Shown: positions 16,353 through 25,166 of the stretch, piece after piece
How positions within the stretch are numbered: the stretch's first letter is position 1
How the letters are laid out: each line of letters begins with the position of its first letter
Source of the DNA: an uncultured Clostridia bacterium
Lineage (GTDB): Bacteria > Bacillota > Clostridia > Oscillospirales > Acutalibacteraceae
Direction: 5' to 3'
NCBI GenBank assembly: GCA_946484175.1
Contig: CAMLSX010000006.1
Span: 1 to 64,000, forward strand
DNA length: 64,000 bases
Translations under genes and position numbers: made by a program
Notes under the pieces: generated by a model
The model's database searches: none
What the model was told of the DNA's origin: nothing
Seen by the model: only the letters and a program-made list of their open reading frames with translations

Positions 16353-17015
16353 TCAATTGACGATTCCGTCGCGAATATCCAAATGACGCTCTGCTGTTTT
16401 GGCTATTTTGTCGTCATGTGTGATTAAAACCACGCTTTTTCCTTCCTGATGAAGCTCCTGTAAAATGGACATAATCCCTTCTCCAGAAGCCCGGTCGAGG
16501 TTTCCGGTAGGCTCGTCGGCCAGGATTACAGAAGGCCTGGCAGCAATTGCCCGGGCGATTGCTGTACGCTGTTGCTGTCCGCCGCTCATCTGGCTGGGAC
16601 GGTGATGCAGACGGTGAGAAAGTCCTACACGCTCGAGAGCTTCTTCTGCCATACGGTGACGCTCCCGCTTGGGAATCCCCTGATACCGGAGAGGGAGTTC
16701 TACATTTTCCAACGCGTCCAGATCGGGAATCAGGCAAAAATTTTGAAAGATAAACCCAATCGTACGGCTGCGAAAAGCAGCCAGCGCAGCAGGCGGCATG
16801 GAATTCACTTCTTTTCCACCGATGCGATAAATGCCGCTCGTAGGGACATCCAGACAGCCGAGAATATTCATGAGTGTGGATTTTCCGCTGCCAGATTGTC
16901 CGGTAATCGAAAGAAATTCGCCGCTTTCAATTGTCAGGTCAACATCCCGGAGTGCATGGATAATCGTGTCTCCCTGTGTGTATTCTTTACAGATGTGCTC
17001 CATTTCCAGTTTCAC
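16353..17015 (-). CDS. ABC transporter ATP-binding protein, MacB/LolD type (orphan)
   Basis: 220 residues. Walker [11 protein letters not shown]-loop FQNF, signature [12 protein letters not shown], Walker [13 protein letters not shown] and the H-loop LITHDD are all intact. The EPTGNLD pattern and length place it with MacB/LolD/FtsE-type ATPases, which work with FtsX-like permeases to drive mechanotransmission or lipoprotein and peptide export. No permease gene lies next to it on either side, so its partner must be elsewhere or it is an orphan. Divergent from dtd. Confidence 0.88.
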   Translation of the reverse strand: MKLEMEHICKEYTQGDTIIHALRDVDLTIESGEFLSITGQSGSGKSTLMNILGCLDVPTSGIYRIGGKEVNSMPPAALAAFRSRTIGFIFQNFCLIPDLDALENVELPLRYQGIPKRERHRMAEEALERVGLSHRLHHRPSQMSGGQQQRTAIARAIAARPSVILADEPTGNLDRASGEGIMSILQELHQEGKSVVLITHDDKIAKTAERHLDIRDGIVN

Positions 17016-17138
17016 AGTTCTGCCCCCCTTTTGCCTGTATTGTGGGCTTTTTTGCGGGAGATTATGCAGGTGAGGCTTTTTTCTTTTCTGATTTTGTGCT
17101 ATGCTTGATAACAGCGAAAAAGAAAGGAAGAGGAAAAT

Positions 17139-17621
17139 ATGAGAGCTGTTTTACAGCGGGTCTTGGAAGCCCGTGTTGATATTCTGAATGAGGAAACCGG
17201 TGCATTGATTGACAGCCGGGAAATAGAAACAGGTTTAATGGTGTTGCTGGGTGTTATGGATGGTGATACACCAGCACATGTACGGCAGATGGCAAAAAAG
17301 ACCTGCGAGATGCGCATTTTTGAAGATGACCAGGGCAAACTGAATCGTTCTTTGCTGGATATCGACGGAGAAATGCTGGTGGTTTCCAATTTTACGTTGG
17401 GAGCTGACTGCAAAAAGGGAACACGCCCTTCTTTTAGCGATGCAGCAGCACCAGCAGAGGCAGTGCCGCTGTATGAGCAGTTTGTGGAAGAATGCTGCAA
17501 AATGGGGGTAAAGACGGTAAAGACCGGCGAATTTGGGGCAATGATGAAGGTTACCTTGGCAAATGACGGGCCGGTGACAATTATTCTGGATTCCGACAAA
17601 CTGGCGCAGCCCAAAAATTAA
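17139..17621 (+). CDS. dtd: D-aminoacyl-tRNA deacylase
   Basis: 160 residues; ATG after AAAGGAAGAGG. The enzyme hydrolyses D-amino acids mischarged on tRNA, and glycyl-tRNA(Ala), in the cytoplasm. Family signatures are clear: MRAVLQRV at the N-terminus, SNFTLGADCKKGTRPSF (where most members have SQFTL) and the cross-subunit NDGPVTI motif near the C-terminus. Slightly longer than the ~150-residue norm because of inserts early in the chain. In many Firmicutes dtd follows relA; here its neighbours are unrelated. Confidence 0.93.
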   Translation: MRAVLQRVLEARVDILNEETGALIDSREIETGLMVLLGVMDGDTPAHVRQMAKKTCEMRIFEDDQGKLNRSLLDIDGEMLVVSNFTLGADCKKGTRPSFSDAAAPAEAVPLYEQFVEECCKMGVKTVKTGEFGAMMKVTLANDGPVTIILDSDKLAQPKN

Positions 17622-18083
17622 TCGAATTGTATTTTCAGAATGATACTCGGTATATAAAAAAGCTTTTACTCTGGAATTTTAGAAATAAAGTTCAGTCTTT
17701 TGTCACGCCGTTTTTAATTGACACGATAATTGATGGATTCCAGCCAACCTAATCTGCGGCGACATTATTCTATTGAGAGTGTCAGCTCTTTATATCATTG
17801 GGATCTTAATTAGAATCTCCAGTTGACTCGTTATCCCAGCTGCCTGAACTTTCATTGTGGATAAATCTCTGCTGATTTTACTTTTTCTCCTGGTTATGAT
17901 TTGATTTTTAACATAAAAACACTCCCTATAGAATAGACACTCGAAATAACAGAAATGTTGAGTGCCTATTCTATAGAGAGGATATCAGTGCACGTATAAT
18001 CAGTTTTTTCGGCCACTTGAATAAATGTGAATTTGAAATATTGTGTATTTTGAGAGCTGCTGCAAAATTATAGAAAGGCTTTT
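17622..18083. other. 462-bp gene-free spacer
   Basis: A+T-rich sequence between dtd and acpS with no credible reading frame on either strand. The only structure seen is the long inverted repeat at 17922-17980. It may be a decayed gene or element. Confidence 0.6.
17922..17980. repeat. Long imperfect palindrome
   Basis: Arms at 17922-17942 and 17960-17980 match over 19 of 21 bases around a 17-nt loop; the core is CTATAGAATAG paired with CTATTCTATAG. There is no T-run on either side, so it is not a typical terminator. It could be a miniature element or regulator site. Confidence 0.7.
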
Positions 18084-18467
18084 TTATGATTCTTTTTCTG
18101 CCAATATTACGACTGAGGCATATTCATGGGTATGGGTGGCGCTCACTGCAAAATTCCATCCCCGACCAAGCTCGGCAGCGGCGCCGCTGAGATGAAGATA
18201 GGGCGCACCGCTTTCATTGCGCAGCAATTCTACTTCGCACAGACGAAAGCCCCGAATACCGGTTCCCATTGCTTTTCCAAACGCTTCTTTGGCACAAAAC
18301 GCCGCCGCTGCAGTTTCAATCCACCGACGATTTCCTGTATTGGGAAACCCGCGTTCCTGCAAAAGCTTTTGTTCTGAAGGGCCAAAAACCCTCGATACAA
18401 AATGGAGGTTTTTCATGGCCTTTTCCATACGGCGACATTCCGTTGTGTCAATTCCGACCGAAAACAT
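18084..18467 (-). CDS. acpS: Holo-[acyl-carrier-protein] synthase
   Basis: 127 residues from the ATG at 18467; a TTG codon directly before it is less likely. The enzyme transfers 4'-phosphopantetheine from CoA to apo-ACP for fatty-acid synthesis. The magnesium-binding VGIDTTE at the N-terminus and the family core AAAAFCAKEAFGKAMGTGI are present, as is the C-terminal VSATHTHEYASVVI. Length matches group I AcpS. Its start overlaps the end of the upstream gene by 20 bp in another frame, so the pair is probably translationally coupled. Confidence 0.93.
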   Translation of the reverse strand: MFSVGIDTTECRRMEKAMKNLHFVSRVFGPSEQKLLQERGFPNTGNRRWIETAAAAFCAKEAFGKAMGTGIRGFRLCEVELLRNESGAPYLHLSGAAAELGRGWNFAVSATHTHEYASVVILAEKES

Positions 18468-18978
18468 CAATTCTCATCTGGCGGGGCAGGCCGGCCTTAA
18501 TACCATCCAAAACTTTTTCGTTGGGGGTGAACACCAGAACCATTCTGCCGTATTTTGGGGTACGCGCCATAATATACCAGGTGTTTTCGGCCGTTTCGTC
18601 CTCAGCAGCCATCAATGTTTTATCGACTTCGCGCTGTGCCAGTCTGGTGGCATCATATTTTCCCATTTCCTCAGCATCACGTACATCAAACGAAACGAGG
18701 CGTTTACGGCTGCGCTTATTGATGATCTTATCTACGGTCAAATCGCCGTTTGTCACGCTGTATTCATATTCCAGATTGCGTGAGGAAATCAGCCAGTATA
18801 CACCGTAAATGCTGCCCAGAATGACAATCAAGGGAATCATGGGCAATCCAGTAAGGGGGAGAAGGATGAAAATGCTGACATAAATGAGGATAAAAGCGGC
18901 CAATACTAGGCCAAAAGCAATCAGCCAGTCCTTACCGGTGAATTTACGTTTGACGATTTGTTCTGTAAAAATATCCAT
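18448..18978 (-). CDS. Two-TM membrane protein, DUF6106-like
   Basis: 176 residues. ATG at 18978 is chosen because GGAGGGTC precedes it; the frame extends 43 codons further upstream without a ribosome site. The N-terminus MDIFTEQIVKRKFTGKDW leads into two hydrophobic segments (AFGLVLAAFILIYVSIFILL and LPMIPLIVILGSIYGVYWL). A soluble domain follows (EYEYSVTNGDLTVDKIINKR, WYIMARTPKYGRMVLVF). The pattern resembles a clostridial family of unknown function (DUF6106); I am moderately sure of that name. Cotranscribed with acpS. Confidence 0.7.
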   Translation of the reverse strand: MDIFTEQIVKRKFTGKDWLIAFGLVLAAFILIYVSIFILLPLTGLPMIPLIVILGSIYGVYWLISSRNLEYEYSVTNGDLTVDKIINKRSRKRLVSFDVRDAEEMGKYDATRLAQREVDKTLMAAEDETAENTWYIMARTPKYGRMVLVFTPNEKVLDGIKAGLPRQMRIDVFGRN

Positions 18979-19247
18979 TTGAAGAGACCCTCCTGAAAAT
19001 GAATTGTATACGCGAAACCGCATTTTGTGATACCTTACCGAATTTATAAAAATGACCGGTTTAAAAAGGCGATTTTTCAGCGTTCTTTTGTGATTATAGC
19101 ATAGCATTCGTTTCTTTACAATAAAACAAATGGGATTTTATAAGGAATAATTGTAAATTTTTATGAATTCCTGTATTTTTATAAAGGCCATTATGCTTTT
19201 TTTACAAAATTATAAGCAAAAATTTTAAATGCGTCTTGGAACAGTAC

Positions 19248-19276
19248 TTGTAAAGTAAAAAATGATGTGATAAAAT
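19248..19276 (+). promoter_or_regulatory. Promoter of the pheS T-box leader
   Basis: TTGTAA (19248-19253), a 17-bp spacer and TAAAAT (19271-19276), just upstream of the T-box leader. Confidence 0.6.
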
Positions 19277-19299
19277 AATACAGAATAACGCAATGAAAA

Positions 19300-19540
19300 A
19301 GGAAAGTAGCCTTTTCTACGGCGAGCAGAGAGGGTGTGTCCCCGGCTGAAAGCACACCTGCGCACGGGTCAAGGTGAAGTTCCCTTTGGAGCGGCAGTCC
19401 TGAACACTTTTTGTCTGTAGGGGCTGACGGACGGCGCCGTTATCCGCCGCAGGAGAGTAAGGGCTTCTGTTCTTACAAAAAATAAGGGTGGTACCGCGGA
19501 GTGTTATGCCTTCGCCCCTGTTACGGGGCGGAGGTTTTTT
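19300..19540 (+). promoter_or_regulatory. T-box riboswitch controlling pheS
   Basis: The leader contains the invariant T-box AAGGGTGGTACCGCGG at 19484-19499, followed by a terminator hairpin (CCTTCGCCCC at 19509-19518 with GGGGCGGAGG at 19524-19533) and a T-run. A UUC phenylalanine triplet at 19380-19382 lies where the specifier loop of stem I is expected. Uncharged tRNA-Phe would stabilise the antiterminator and switch on phenylalanyl-tRNA synthetase synthesis. Confidence 0.93.
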
Positions 19541-19616
19541 GTTTTTCAAAAAGTAATTCCGCGCCATCTCCTGCAAAAATAGAACCATCATTTTTTTGAA
19601 AGGATTGATTCCTGCT

Positions 19617-20642
19617 ATGAAGGAGCAACTGGAAGCCATCCGCATCCAAGCGGATGCAGAACTGAAAAAAGCCGAGAGCCAGCAGGCACTGGAAGAACTG
19701 CGCATTAAGTATTTGGGCAAAAAAGGCGCCCTGACTGCTATTTTGAAGCAGATGGGCAAACTTTCTGCCGAAGAACGTCCGGTAATCGGTCAGCTGGCCA
19801 ATCAGGTGCGTGCAAGCATTGAAAACGAACTGACCCAGCGTGCCGCTGAAGTGAAGGCTGCTGAACAGCAGCGCCGTCTGGAAGCAGAAAAGCTGGACGT
19901 GACTCTTCCCGGCAAACACCGCGAAATGGGTGCCAAGCATCCTCTGTCCATCGGTCTGGACGAAATCAAGGAAATCTTTATCGGAATGGGTTTTGAAATC
20001 GTGGACGGCCCCGAGGTGGAAACCGATTATTACAACTTTGAAGCTCTGAACATTCCAAAAGATCATCCGGCTCGCGATACCCAGGACACTTTTTATATCA
20101 ACGAAAATATCCTGCTCCGCACCCAGACCTCTCCGGTGCAGGTGCGCGTGATGGAGAAGCAGAAGCCCCCGATCCGCATTATCTCTCCCGGCCGTGTATA
20201 CCGCAGCGATGCCGTGGACGCCACTCACTCTCCGCTGTTCCATCAGATTGAGGGCCTGGTAGTGGATAAGGGCATTACTTTTGCCGACCTGAAAGGCACG
20301 CTGGAAACCTTCGTCAAGCGTCTGTACGGCGAGGACAGCGTAGTGCGTTTCCGTCCCCATCACTTCCCGTTTACCGAGCCTTCCGCTGAGGTTGACGTGC
20401 AGTGCTTTAACTGCCATGGCGAAGGCTGCCGCCTGTGCAAGGGCGAGGGTTGGATTGAGATTCTGGGCTGCGGCATGGTGCATCCCAAGGTGCTGAGCAA
20501 CTGCGGTATCGATCCTGAGGAATACAGCGGTTTTGCACTGGGCATGGGCTTGGAGCGCGTGGTTATGCGCCGCTACAATATCGATGACCTGCGTCTGTTC
20601 TATGAGAACGATGTTCGTTTCCTGAAGCAGTTCCAGGGCTAA
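19617..20642 (+). CDS. pheS: Phenylalanine--tRNA ligase alpha subunit
   Basis: 341 residues from the ATG at 19617; an upstream in-frame TTG lacks homology support. The cytoplasmic alpha-2-beta-2 enzyme charges tRNA-Phe. The N-terminal coiled coil ([19 protein letters not shown]) binds tRNA. Class II motifs include [27 protein letters not shown] and, near the C-terminus, [37 protein letters not shown] is a Cys-containing segment typical of bacterial PheS. Controlled by the T-box directly upstream. Strong codon bias toward G/C-ending codons fits high expression. Confidence 0.97.
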   Translation: MKEQLEAIRIQADAELKKAESQQALEELRIKYLGKKGALTAILKQMGKLSAEERPVIGQLANQVRASIENELTQRAAEVKAAEQQRRLEAEKLDVTLPGKHREMGAKHPLSIGLDEIKEIFIGMGFEIVDGPEVETDYYNFEALNIPKDHPARDTQDTFYINENILLRTQTSPVQVRVMEKQKPPIRIISPGRVYRSDAVDATHSPLFHQIEGLVVDKGITFADLKGTLETFVKRLYGEDSVVRFRPHHFPFTEPSAEVDVQCFNCHGEGCRLCKGEGWIEILGCGMVHPKVLSNCGIDPEEYSGFALGMGLERVVMRRYNIDDLRLFYENDVRFLKQFQG

Positions 20643-21244
20643 TTATACGGCGCGGAGCGATCATACAGTTTCCAAAGGGACTTAGTCCCTTTGGCGAGGG
20701 GGGCGGGGGCGAGGAGCCCCTGCAAACGGCAAGCGAAGCGCAGCCCAAAAGCAAGCTGACGGGCAAAACTAATAGCAAGAATTGCCGAAGGCAAGGCGAG
20801 CACTGAAACGAAGTTGCCCATAATTTCCGCGCGGAGCGGCTTGCTACTTTTTGATTCCCCACTTCGTGGGAACAGAGGGAAACGGCATCAGGAACGAAAA
20901 AGAGCCCCTTTTTTCTTGTAAAAGGGGCCCTCTGGAGAAATGTTCCACCGGAACATTTCTCCATTCACCCCCGAAAATGCGCCCTACGGCATAGGAATTT
21001 CGCCCGCTGCGGCGGGCGACAGAGGGCTTTGCCCTCTGGACACCCATCACCTTTTGTAAAAGGGCGCCGTGTGCCAGTGGCACACAAACCAGGCGCCGAC
21101 CGCAGCGGCAGCGAAGACCTGGACGAAAATTTTATGTTCGCGGGAAAGCTGCTGCGAATGAGCAACTGACTCCACGCGTACTGTTTTTCAAATTTTTTGC
21201 GTTTTTTCTTAAATACATTCCAAAAAAGGCTTGGTGAATGATAA
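20643..21244. repeat. Hairpin-rich, G+C-rich spacer between pheS and pheT
   Basis: 600 bp without a credible gene but full of inverted repeats: CCAAAGGGA/TCCCTTTGG (20672-20694), a 13-bp stem GGAGAAATGTTCC with a 3-nt loop (20934-20962), CGCCCGC/GCGGGCG (21001-21018) and AGAGGGC/GCCCTCT (21021-21037). The motif GCGCGGAGCG occurs near both 20650 and 20826. pheST genes are normally almost contiguous, so this is an insertion or an expanded repeat element. Confidence 0.75.
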
Positions 21245-23635
21245 ATGAATCTTTCCATGAAATGGCTGAAAGAATTTGTCACCCTGGACGACATGCCAAT
21301 GCGCTCCTTCACGGAAGCCATGACCATGAGCGGTTCCAAGGTGGAAGGCTATGAAGTCGAAGGCAGTGAGATCAGCAACGTTGTCGTTGCACGGGTGGAA
21401 TCTATGGAGCGTCACCCCGATTCCGATCACCTGTGGATCTGCCAGGTAAATGTAGGCGCCGATGAAAATATCCAGATCGTGACCGGTGCACAGAACTTGA
21501 AGCCCGGCGACGTGGTGCCCGCTGCTCTCCACGGTTCCACCCTTCCCGGCGGCGTCAAAATCAAAAAAGGCAAGCTCCGCGGAGTAGCCAGTAACGGTAT
21601 GCTGTGCTCTCTGGGTGAGCTGGGCCTCACCACCCATGATTTCCCCTCCGCCATCGAAGATGGTATTTTTGTCCTGACCGAAGAGGACGGCTGTGACCTG
21701 ACCCTTGGCAAGCCTATCTGCGAAGCCATCGGACTGGACGATACCAGCGTGGAATTTGAGATTACCTCCAACCGTCCCGATTGCTTCTCCGTTATCGGTC
21801 TGGCAAGAGAAGCCGCTGCTACCTTCAAAAAGCCCCTCAACCTGCATACTCCCGAAGTCAAGGCCGGCCACGGTTCCTGCGAGGGTATGCTGGATGTCAA
21901 GATTGAGGCACCCGAGCTGTGCCCCATTTACAGCGCCCGCATTGTCAAGAATGTTCGTGTAAAGCCCTCTCCCCGTTGGATGCGCGAGCGTCTGCGCGCT
22001 CTGGGTGTGCGCCCCATCAACAATATCGTGGACATCACCAACTATGTGATGCTGGAATATGGCCAGCCCATGCACGCCTTTGACCTGCGCTTCATTGAAG
22101 AGGGCAAAATCCGTGTGCGTCTGGCAAAAGACGGCGAGACCATCACCACGCTGGACGGCGTAGACCGCAAGCTCACCGGTAAACAGCTGGTCATTGCCGA
22201 CGCCAAAAAGCCCGTTGCCATTGCTGGTGTGATGGGCGGCGAGTACAGCGGAATCATGGACAATACCACTACCATCGTGTTTGAATCCGCCTGCTTCGAC
22301 GGCGCTTCTGTCCGTGTGACTGCAAGAGATCAGGGAATGCGTACCGATGCTTCTTCCCGTTATGAAAAGGGCCTTGACCCCAACAACTGCCTGCCCGCTC
22401 TGGATCGTGCCTGCGAGCTGGTAGAGCTGCTGGATGCTGGCGATGTGCTGGACGGCACTCTGAAGGACGACCACTCCAACCGTGAACGCCGCCGCATTCC
22501 GCTGGAGCATGACTGGATCAATCGCTTCCTGGATCTGAACCTGTCTGCCGATGAGATGAAAGCCATCCTGGCTCCGCTGGACTGCCAGTTTGATGGCGAT
22601 GATGTGCTGGTGCCTACCTTCCGCCCTGACCTGGAGCACAAAGCCGATATCGCCGAGGAAATTGCCCGGTTCTATGGCTACAACAATATCCCCAGCACCG
22701 CTATCAGCGGCGGCGCACAGGGCAAATATTCCCCTGTTCAGAAGTTTATGGCCAAGATTGACAGCACCATGCTGGCACAGGGCTTGAGCGAGATTATGAC
22801 CTACTCCTTCATCAGCCCACGCTATTACGACAAAATCAACCTGCCCGCAGACAGCGAGCTGCGCAATTCCATCGTGATTTCCAACCCGCTGGGTGAAGAT
22901 ACCAGCATCATGCGTACCATTGCCCTGCCGTCCATGATGGAAATTCTGGCAAAGAACTACAACAACCGCAATGATTCCGCTGCTCTCTATGAGCTGGCAA
23001 AAGAGTATATTCCCACCACTCCCGACGAGCTGCCGGTGGAGAAGAATACTCTGATCGGCGGTATGTACGGCGACGGCGCAGACTTCTTCCAGATGAAGGG
23101 TATCGTCGAAGAGCTGCTGAACGCCATTTCCGTATACGGTTATGATGTAGAAGCCTGCTGTGACAATCCCAGCTATCATCCCGGCCGCTGCGCCAATTTG
23201 GTCAAGGATGGCCGTGTCTTCGGTGTGATGGGTGAGATTCATCCTGCTGTTGCCGAAAACTATGGCATGGATTGCCGCGTATACTGCTTCTCTCTGGATG
23301 CCGACGCACTGTTTGAGCTGTCTCAGCCCGAAAAGACCTACAAGCCCCTGCCCAAGTTCCCGGCTGTAACCCGCGATCTGGCGCTGGTTTGTGACGAGTC
23401 TATTCCGGTTGGCACGCTGGAAAAGGCGATTGCTTGCGGCGGCGGTGCACTGCTGGAAAAGATTCAGTTGTTCGACGTGTATCAGGGCGCTCAGATTGAG
23501 GCCGGCAAAAAGAGTGTGGCATTCAGCATCACCCTGCGCTCGGCTGACAGCACGCTGAAAGATGAGCAGACTCTGGCTGTTATGAAGAAGATTATGAAAG
23601 AACTGGAAAAAGAAGGCGCAGTACTTCGTTCTTGA
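21245..23635 (+). CDS. pheT: Phenylalanine--tRNA ligase beta subunit
   Basis: 796 residues, the usual length. The domains run in the expected order: N-terminal MNLSMKWLKEFV, an EMAP/tRNA-binding OB fold (VVVARVESMERHPDSDHLWI), the B3/B4 editing domain (FEITSNRPDCFSVIGLAREAA), B5 (ARFYGYNNIP) and a C-terminal ferredoxin-like anticodon-binding domain (FPAVTRDLALVCDE). The ribosome site is weak and the gene is separated from pheS by 602 bp, so it may have its own transcript or rely on read-through from the T-box. Confidence 0.97.
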   Translation: MNLSMKWLKEFVTLDDMPMRSFTEAMTMSGSKVEGYEVEGSEISNVVVARVESMERHPDSDHLWICQVNVGADENIQIVTGAQNLKPGDVVPAALHGSTLPGGVKIKKGKLRGVASNGMLCSLGELGLTTHDFPSAIEDGIFVLTEEDGCDLTLGKPICEAIGLDDTSVEFEITSNRPDCFSVIGLAREAAATFKKPLNLHTPEVKAGHGSCEGMLDVKIEAPELCPIYSARIVKNVRVKPSPRWMRERLRALGVRPINNIVDITNYVMLEYGQPMHAFDLRFIEEGKIRVRLAKDGETITTLDGVDRKLTGKQLVIADAKKPVAIAGVMGGEYSGIMDNTTTIVFESACFDGASVRVTARDQGMRTDASSRYEKGLDPNNCLPALDRACELVELLDAGDVLDGTLKDDHSNRERRRIPLEHDWINRFLDLNLSADEMKAILAPLDCQFDGDDVLVPTFRPDLEHKADIAEEIARFYGYNNIPSTAISGGAQGKYSPVQKFMAKIDSTMLAQGLSEIMTYSFISPRYYDKINLPADSELRNSIVISNPLGEDTSIMRTIALPSMMEILAKNYNNRNDSAALYELAKEYIPTTPDELPVEKNTLIGGMYGDGADFFQMKGIVEELLNAISVYGYDVEACCDNPSYHPGRCANLVKDGRVFGVMGEIHPAVAENYGMDCRVYCFSLDADALFELSQPEKTYKPLPKFPAVTRDLALVCDESIPVGTLEKAIACGGGALLEKIQLFDVYQGAQIEAGKKSVAFSITLRSADSTLKDEQTLAVMKKIMKELEKEGAVLRS

Positions 23636-23681
23636 TAAAAGGGGAACCTTGCGTAGAAATTGCAGCTTTTTATCCATAAAA

Positions 23682-23710
23682 TTGTAATCAAAGAGTAAAC
23701 TTTCTATAGT
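23682..23710 (+). promoter_or_regulatory. Promoter of the IreB-family gene
   Basis: TTGTAA (23682-23687), a 17-bp spacer and TATAGT (23705-23710), upstream of the 23767 start. Confidence 0.6.
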
Positions 23711-23766
23711 ATCTCTTGTGTTTTTGTTTTGTTTGGTGTATGATTAGTGATATCGGAGGTGTTTTC

Positions 23767-24012
23767 ATGCTTGACAAGACCATGACGTTTTCGCTCCCAA
23801 GGGATCGCGAAGGCGATATCCGTCGGATTCTTACAACGGTTTATGATGCACTGAAAGAAAAAGGATATAACCCTATCAACCAGATAGTTGGCTACATTCT
23901 CTCAGAAGATCCTACCTATATCACCACGCATAATAATGCCCGCAGTTTGATTCGCAGAATTGACCGGGACGAATTGCTTGAGGTACTGTTGAAATCTTAT
24001 CTGGGAGAGTAA
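23767..24012 (+). CDS. IreB family regulatory phosphoprotein (UPF0297)
   Basis: 81 residues from the ATG at 23767, preceded by GGAGGTG; the frame is open 17 codons upstream without support. It carries the family pattern: an N-terminal [40 protein letters not shown] and [21 protein letters not shown]. IreB of Enterococcus is phosphorylated by the PASTA kinase IreK and influences cephalosporin resistance. In Clostridia it usually sits by ruvX and another small gene; here it is alone between its own promoter and terminator. Confidence 0.93.
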   Translation: MLDKTMTFSLPRDREGDIRRILTTVYDALKEKGYNPINQIVGYILSEDPTYITTHNNARSLIRRIDRDELLEVLLKSYLGE

Positions 24013-24030
24013 CCTCCGTTTTCTGCAGTC

Positions 24031-24070
24031 AAAAACCTGCCGTTGCTTGAAAAAGTACGGCAGGTTTTTT
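24031..24070 (+). terminator. Rho-independent terminator
   Basis: AAAACCTGCCGT pairs with ACGGCAGGTTTT, followed by a T-run at 24065-24070. It ends the ireB-like gene. Confidence 0.85.
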
Positions 24071-24118
24071 ATTTTCTCTGAGAGGTTGTATCAAGTTCGA
24101 TTCAAGGAGGAGAATAAA

Positions 24119-24703
24119 ATGAGCTTTTCTACAAATTGTTTTTGGATTCGGCAGCCGCAGCATTTTATAATCACAGAAGAAAAAATTGAAATTTTTACCG
24201 AACCATTTACGGACTTGTGGCAGCGCACGTATTATGGTTTTCAGAATGACAATGCCCCTGTATTGCAAATGCGTACAGAGGAACAGTATTTTTCGTTTAC
24301 CGTAAAAACTGTTTTTGAAAGTGCCCATCGTTTTGACCAGTGCGGCGTAGTCGTTTATCTGGACAGCGAGAACTGGCTAAAAGCTTCTATTGAATACGAG
24401 AACCAGCAATATCAGCGGTTGGGAAGCGTTGTCACCAATCAGGGATATTCCGACTGGGCAACTACCGATATAGATGCTTCCATTCGGGAAATGTGGTATC
24501 GGCTCAGCCGCCGCGGCCAGGATTTCTGTCTGGAATGCAGTCGTGATGGAGAAGGGTTTCATCAGATGAGGATTTGCCATCTGGCAGCTGCAAGCGGAGA
24601 AATCTCATTTGGTCTGTATGCATGCAGCCCGGAGAATTCTTCTTTCCGCGCAGAATTTACGCAAATGCAGGTAACCGAATGTCTTTGGCAGGCACACAGC
24701 TAA
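24119..24703 (+). CDS. DUF1349-like beta-sandwich protein
   Basis: 194 residues from the ATG at 24119, preceded by AAGGAGGAG. Features of the DUF1349 family, which has a concanavalin-like fold and sits near sugar-utilisation genes in other bacteria, are visible: TDLWQRTYYGFQND, FDQCGVVVYLDSENWLKASIEY and an ISFGLYACSPE end. No signal peptide, so cytoplasmic. Often annotated 'regulation of enolase protein 1-like', which is only a name. No sugar genes are adjacent here. Ligand unknown. Confidence 0.8.
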   Translation: MSFSTNCFWIRQPQHFIITEEKIEIFTEPFTDLWQRTYYGFQNDNAPVLQMRTEEQYFSFTVKTVFESAHRFDQCGVVVYLDSENWLKASIEYENQQYQRLGSVVTNQGYSDWATTDIDASIREMWYRLSRRGQDFCLECSRDGEGFHQMRICHLAAASGEISFGLYACSPENSSFRAEFTQMQVTECLWQAHS

Positions 24704-24720
24704 TTAAACAAGACGCCGGT

Positions 24721-24749
24721 TTGCACAAGATGATATTTTATGATATAAT
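24721..24749 (+). promoter_or_regulatory. Sigma-A-type promoter
   Basis: TTGCAC (24721-24726), a 17-bp spacer and a perfect TATAAT (24744-24749), upstream of the gene at 24835. Confidence 0.75.
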
Positions 24750-24834
24750 AACATAATCATCACTTCTTATGCGAGAGAATGCTCATTAGACCCTTTATGG
24801 GGATGAAAGATTTACTGAAGGAGGATGCTGCTTT

Positions 24835-25131
24835 ATGAGTGAAAAAACAGCGAAGTTTCCCACCTACAAAGGAAAGCCCTTTGTACGCTGTGGAGATACC
24901 ATTTATTACGGGAGCATGAAAGATAAATATGTCGTGAAGATGGATATCAAAAGCAAAAAGAAGGTGCAGGATCTGGAAGTTGCTGACCGTGTAACAATCC
25001 AGCTGATGTATACAGATCCTACCATTCGCAACCGCAAGCAGATTATCAAGACCAGCGAAAAAAACGGCCTGTATTTGGCGCTGGATATTGCAGATGCATG
25101 GCTCTCCCGTGCATTGGCAGAAGAAGCATAA
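24835..25131 (+). CDS. Small conserved protein of unknown function
   Basis: 98 residues; ATG after AAGGAGG. It is basic and beta-rich (FVRCGDTIYYGSMKDKYVVKMDI), followed by a Lys-rich segment and a helical end (LALDIADAWLSRALAEEA). No catalytic motif or membrane segment. It has its own promoter and shares a bidirectional terminator with the ABC transporter operon. I recall similar short proteins in Clostridia but know no function. Confidence 0.7.
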   Translation: MSEKTAKFPTYKGKPFVRCGDTIYYGSMKDKYVVKMDIKSKKKVQDLEVADRVTIQLMYTDPTIRNRKQIIKTSEKNGLYLALDIADAWLSRALAEEA

Positions 25132-25132
25132 G

Positions 25133-25162
25133 AAAAAGGACGGCAAACTTGCCGTCCTTTTT
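25133..25162. terminator. Bidirectional terminator
   Basis: AAAAAGGACGGCAA (25133-25146) pairs with TTGCCGTCCTTTTT (25149-25162), giving T-runs on both strands between convergent genes. Confidence 0.85.
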
Positions 25163-25166
25163 GTTT

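Noticed and set aside
19316..19759. A minus-strand frame covering the T-box leader and start of pheS
   Set aside because: It overlaps a conserved RNA structure and a confident coding start.
21209..23677. An 822-codon open frame on the minus strand opposite pheT
   Set aside because: It lies exactly antisense to pheT, has no homology that I recognise and reflects the strong codon bias of pheT.
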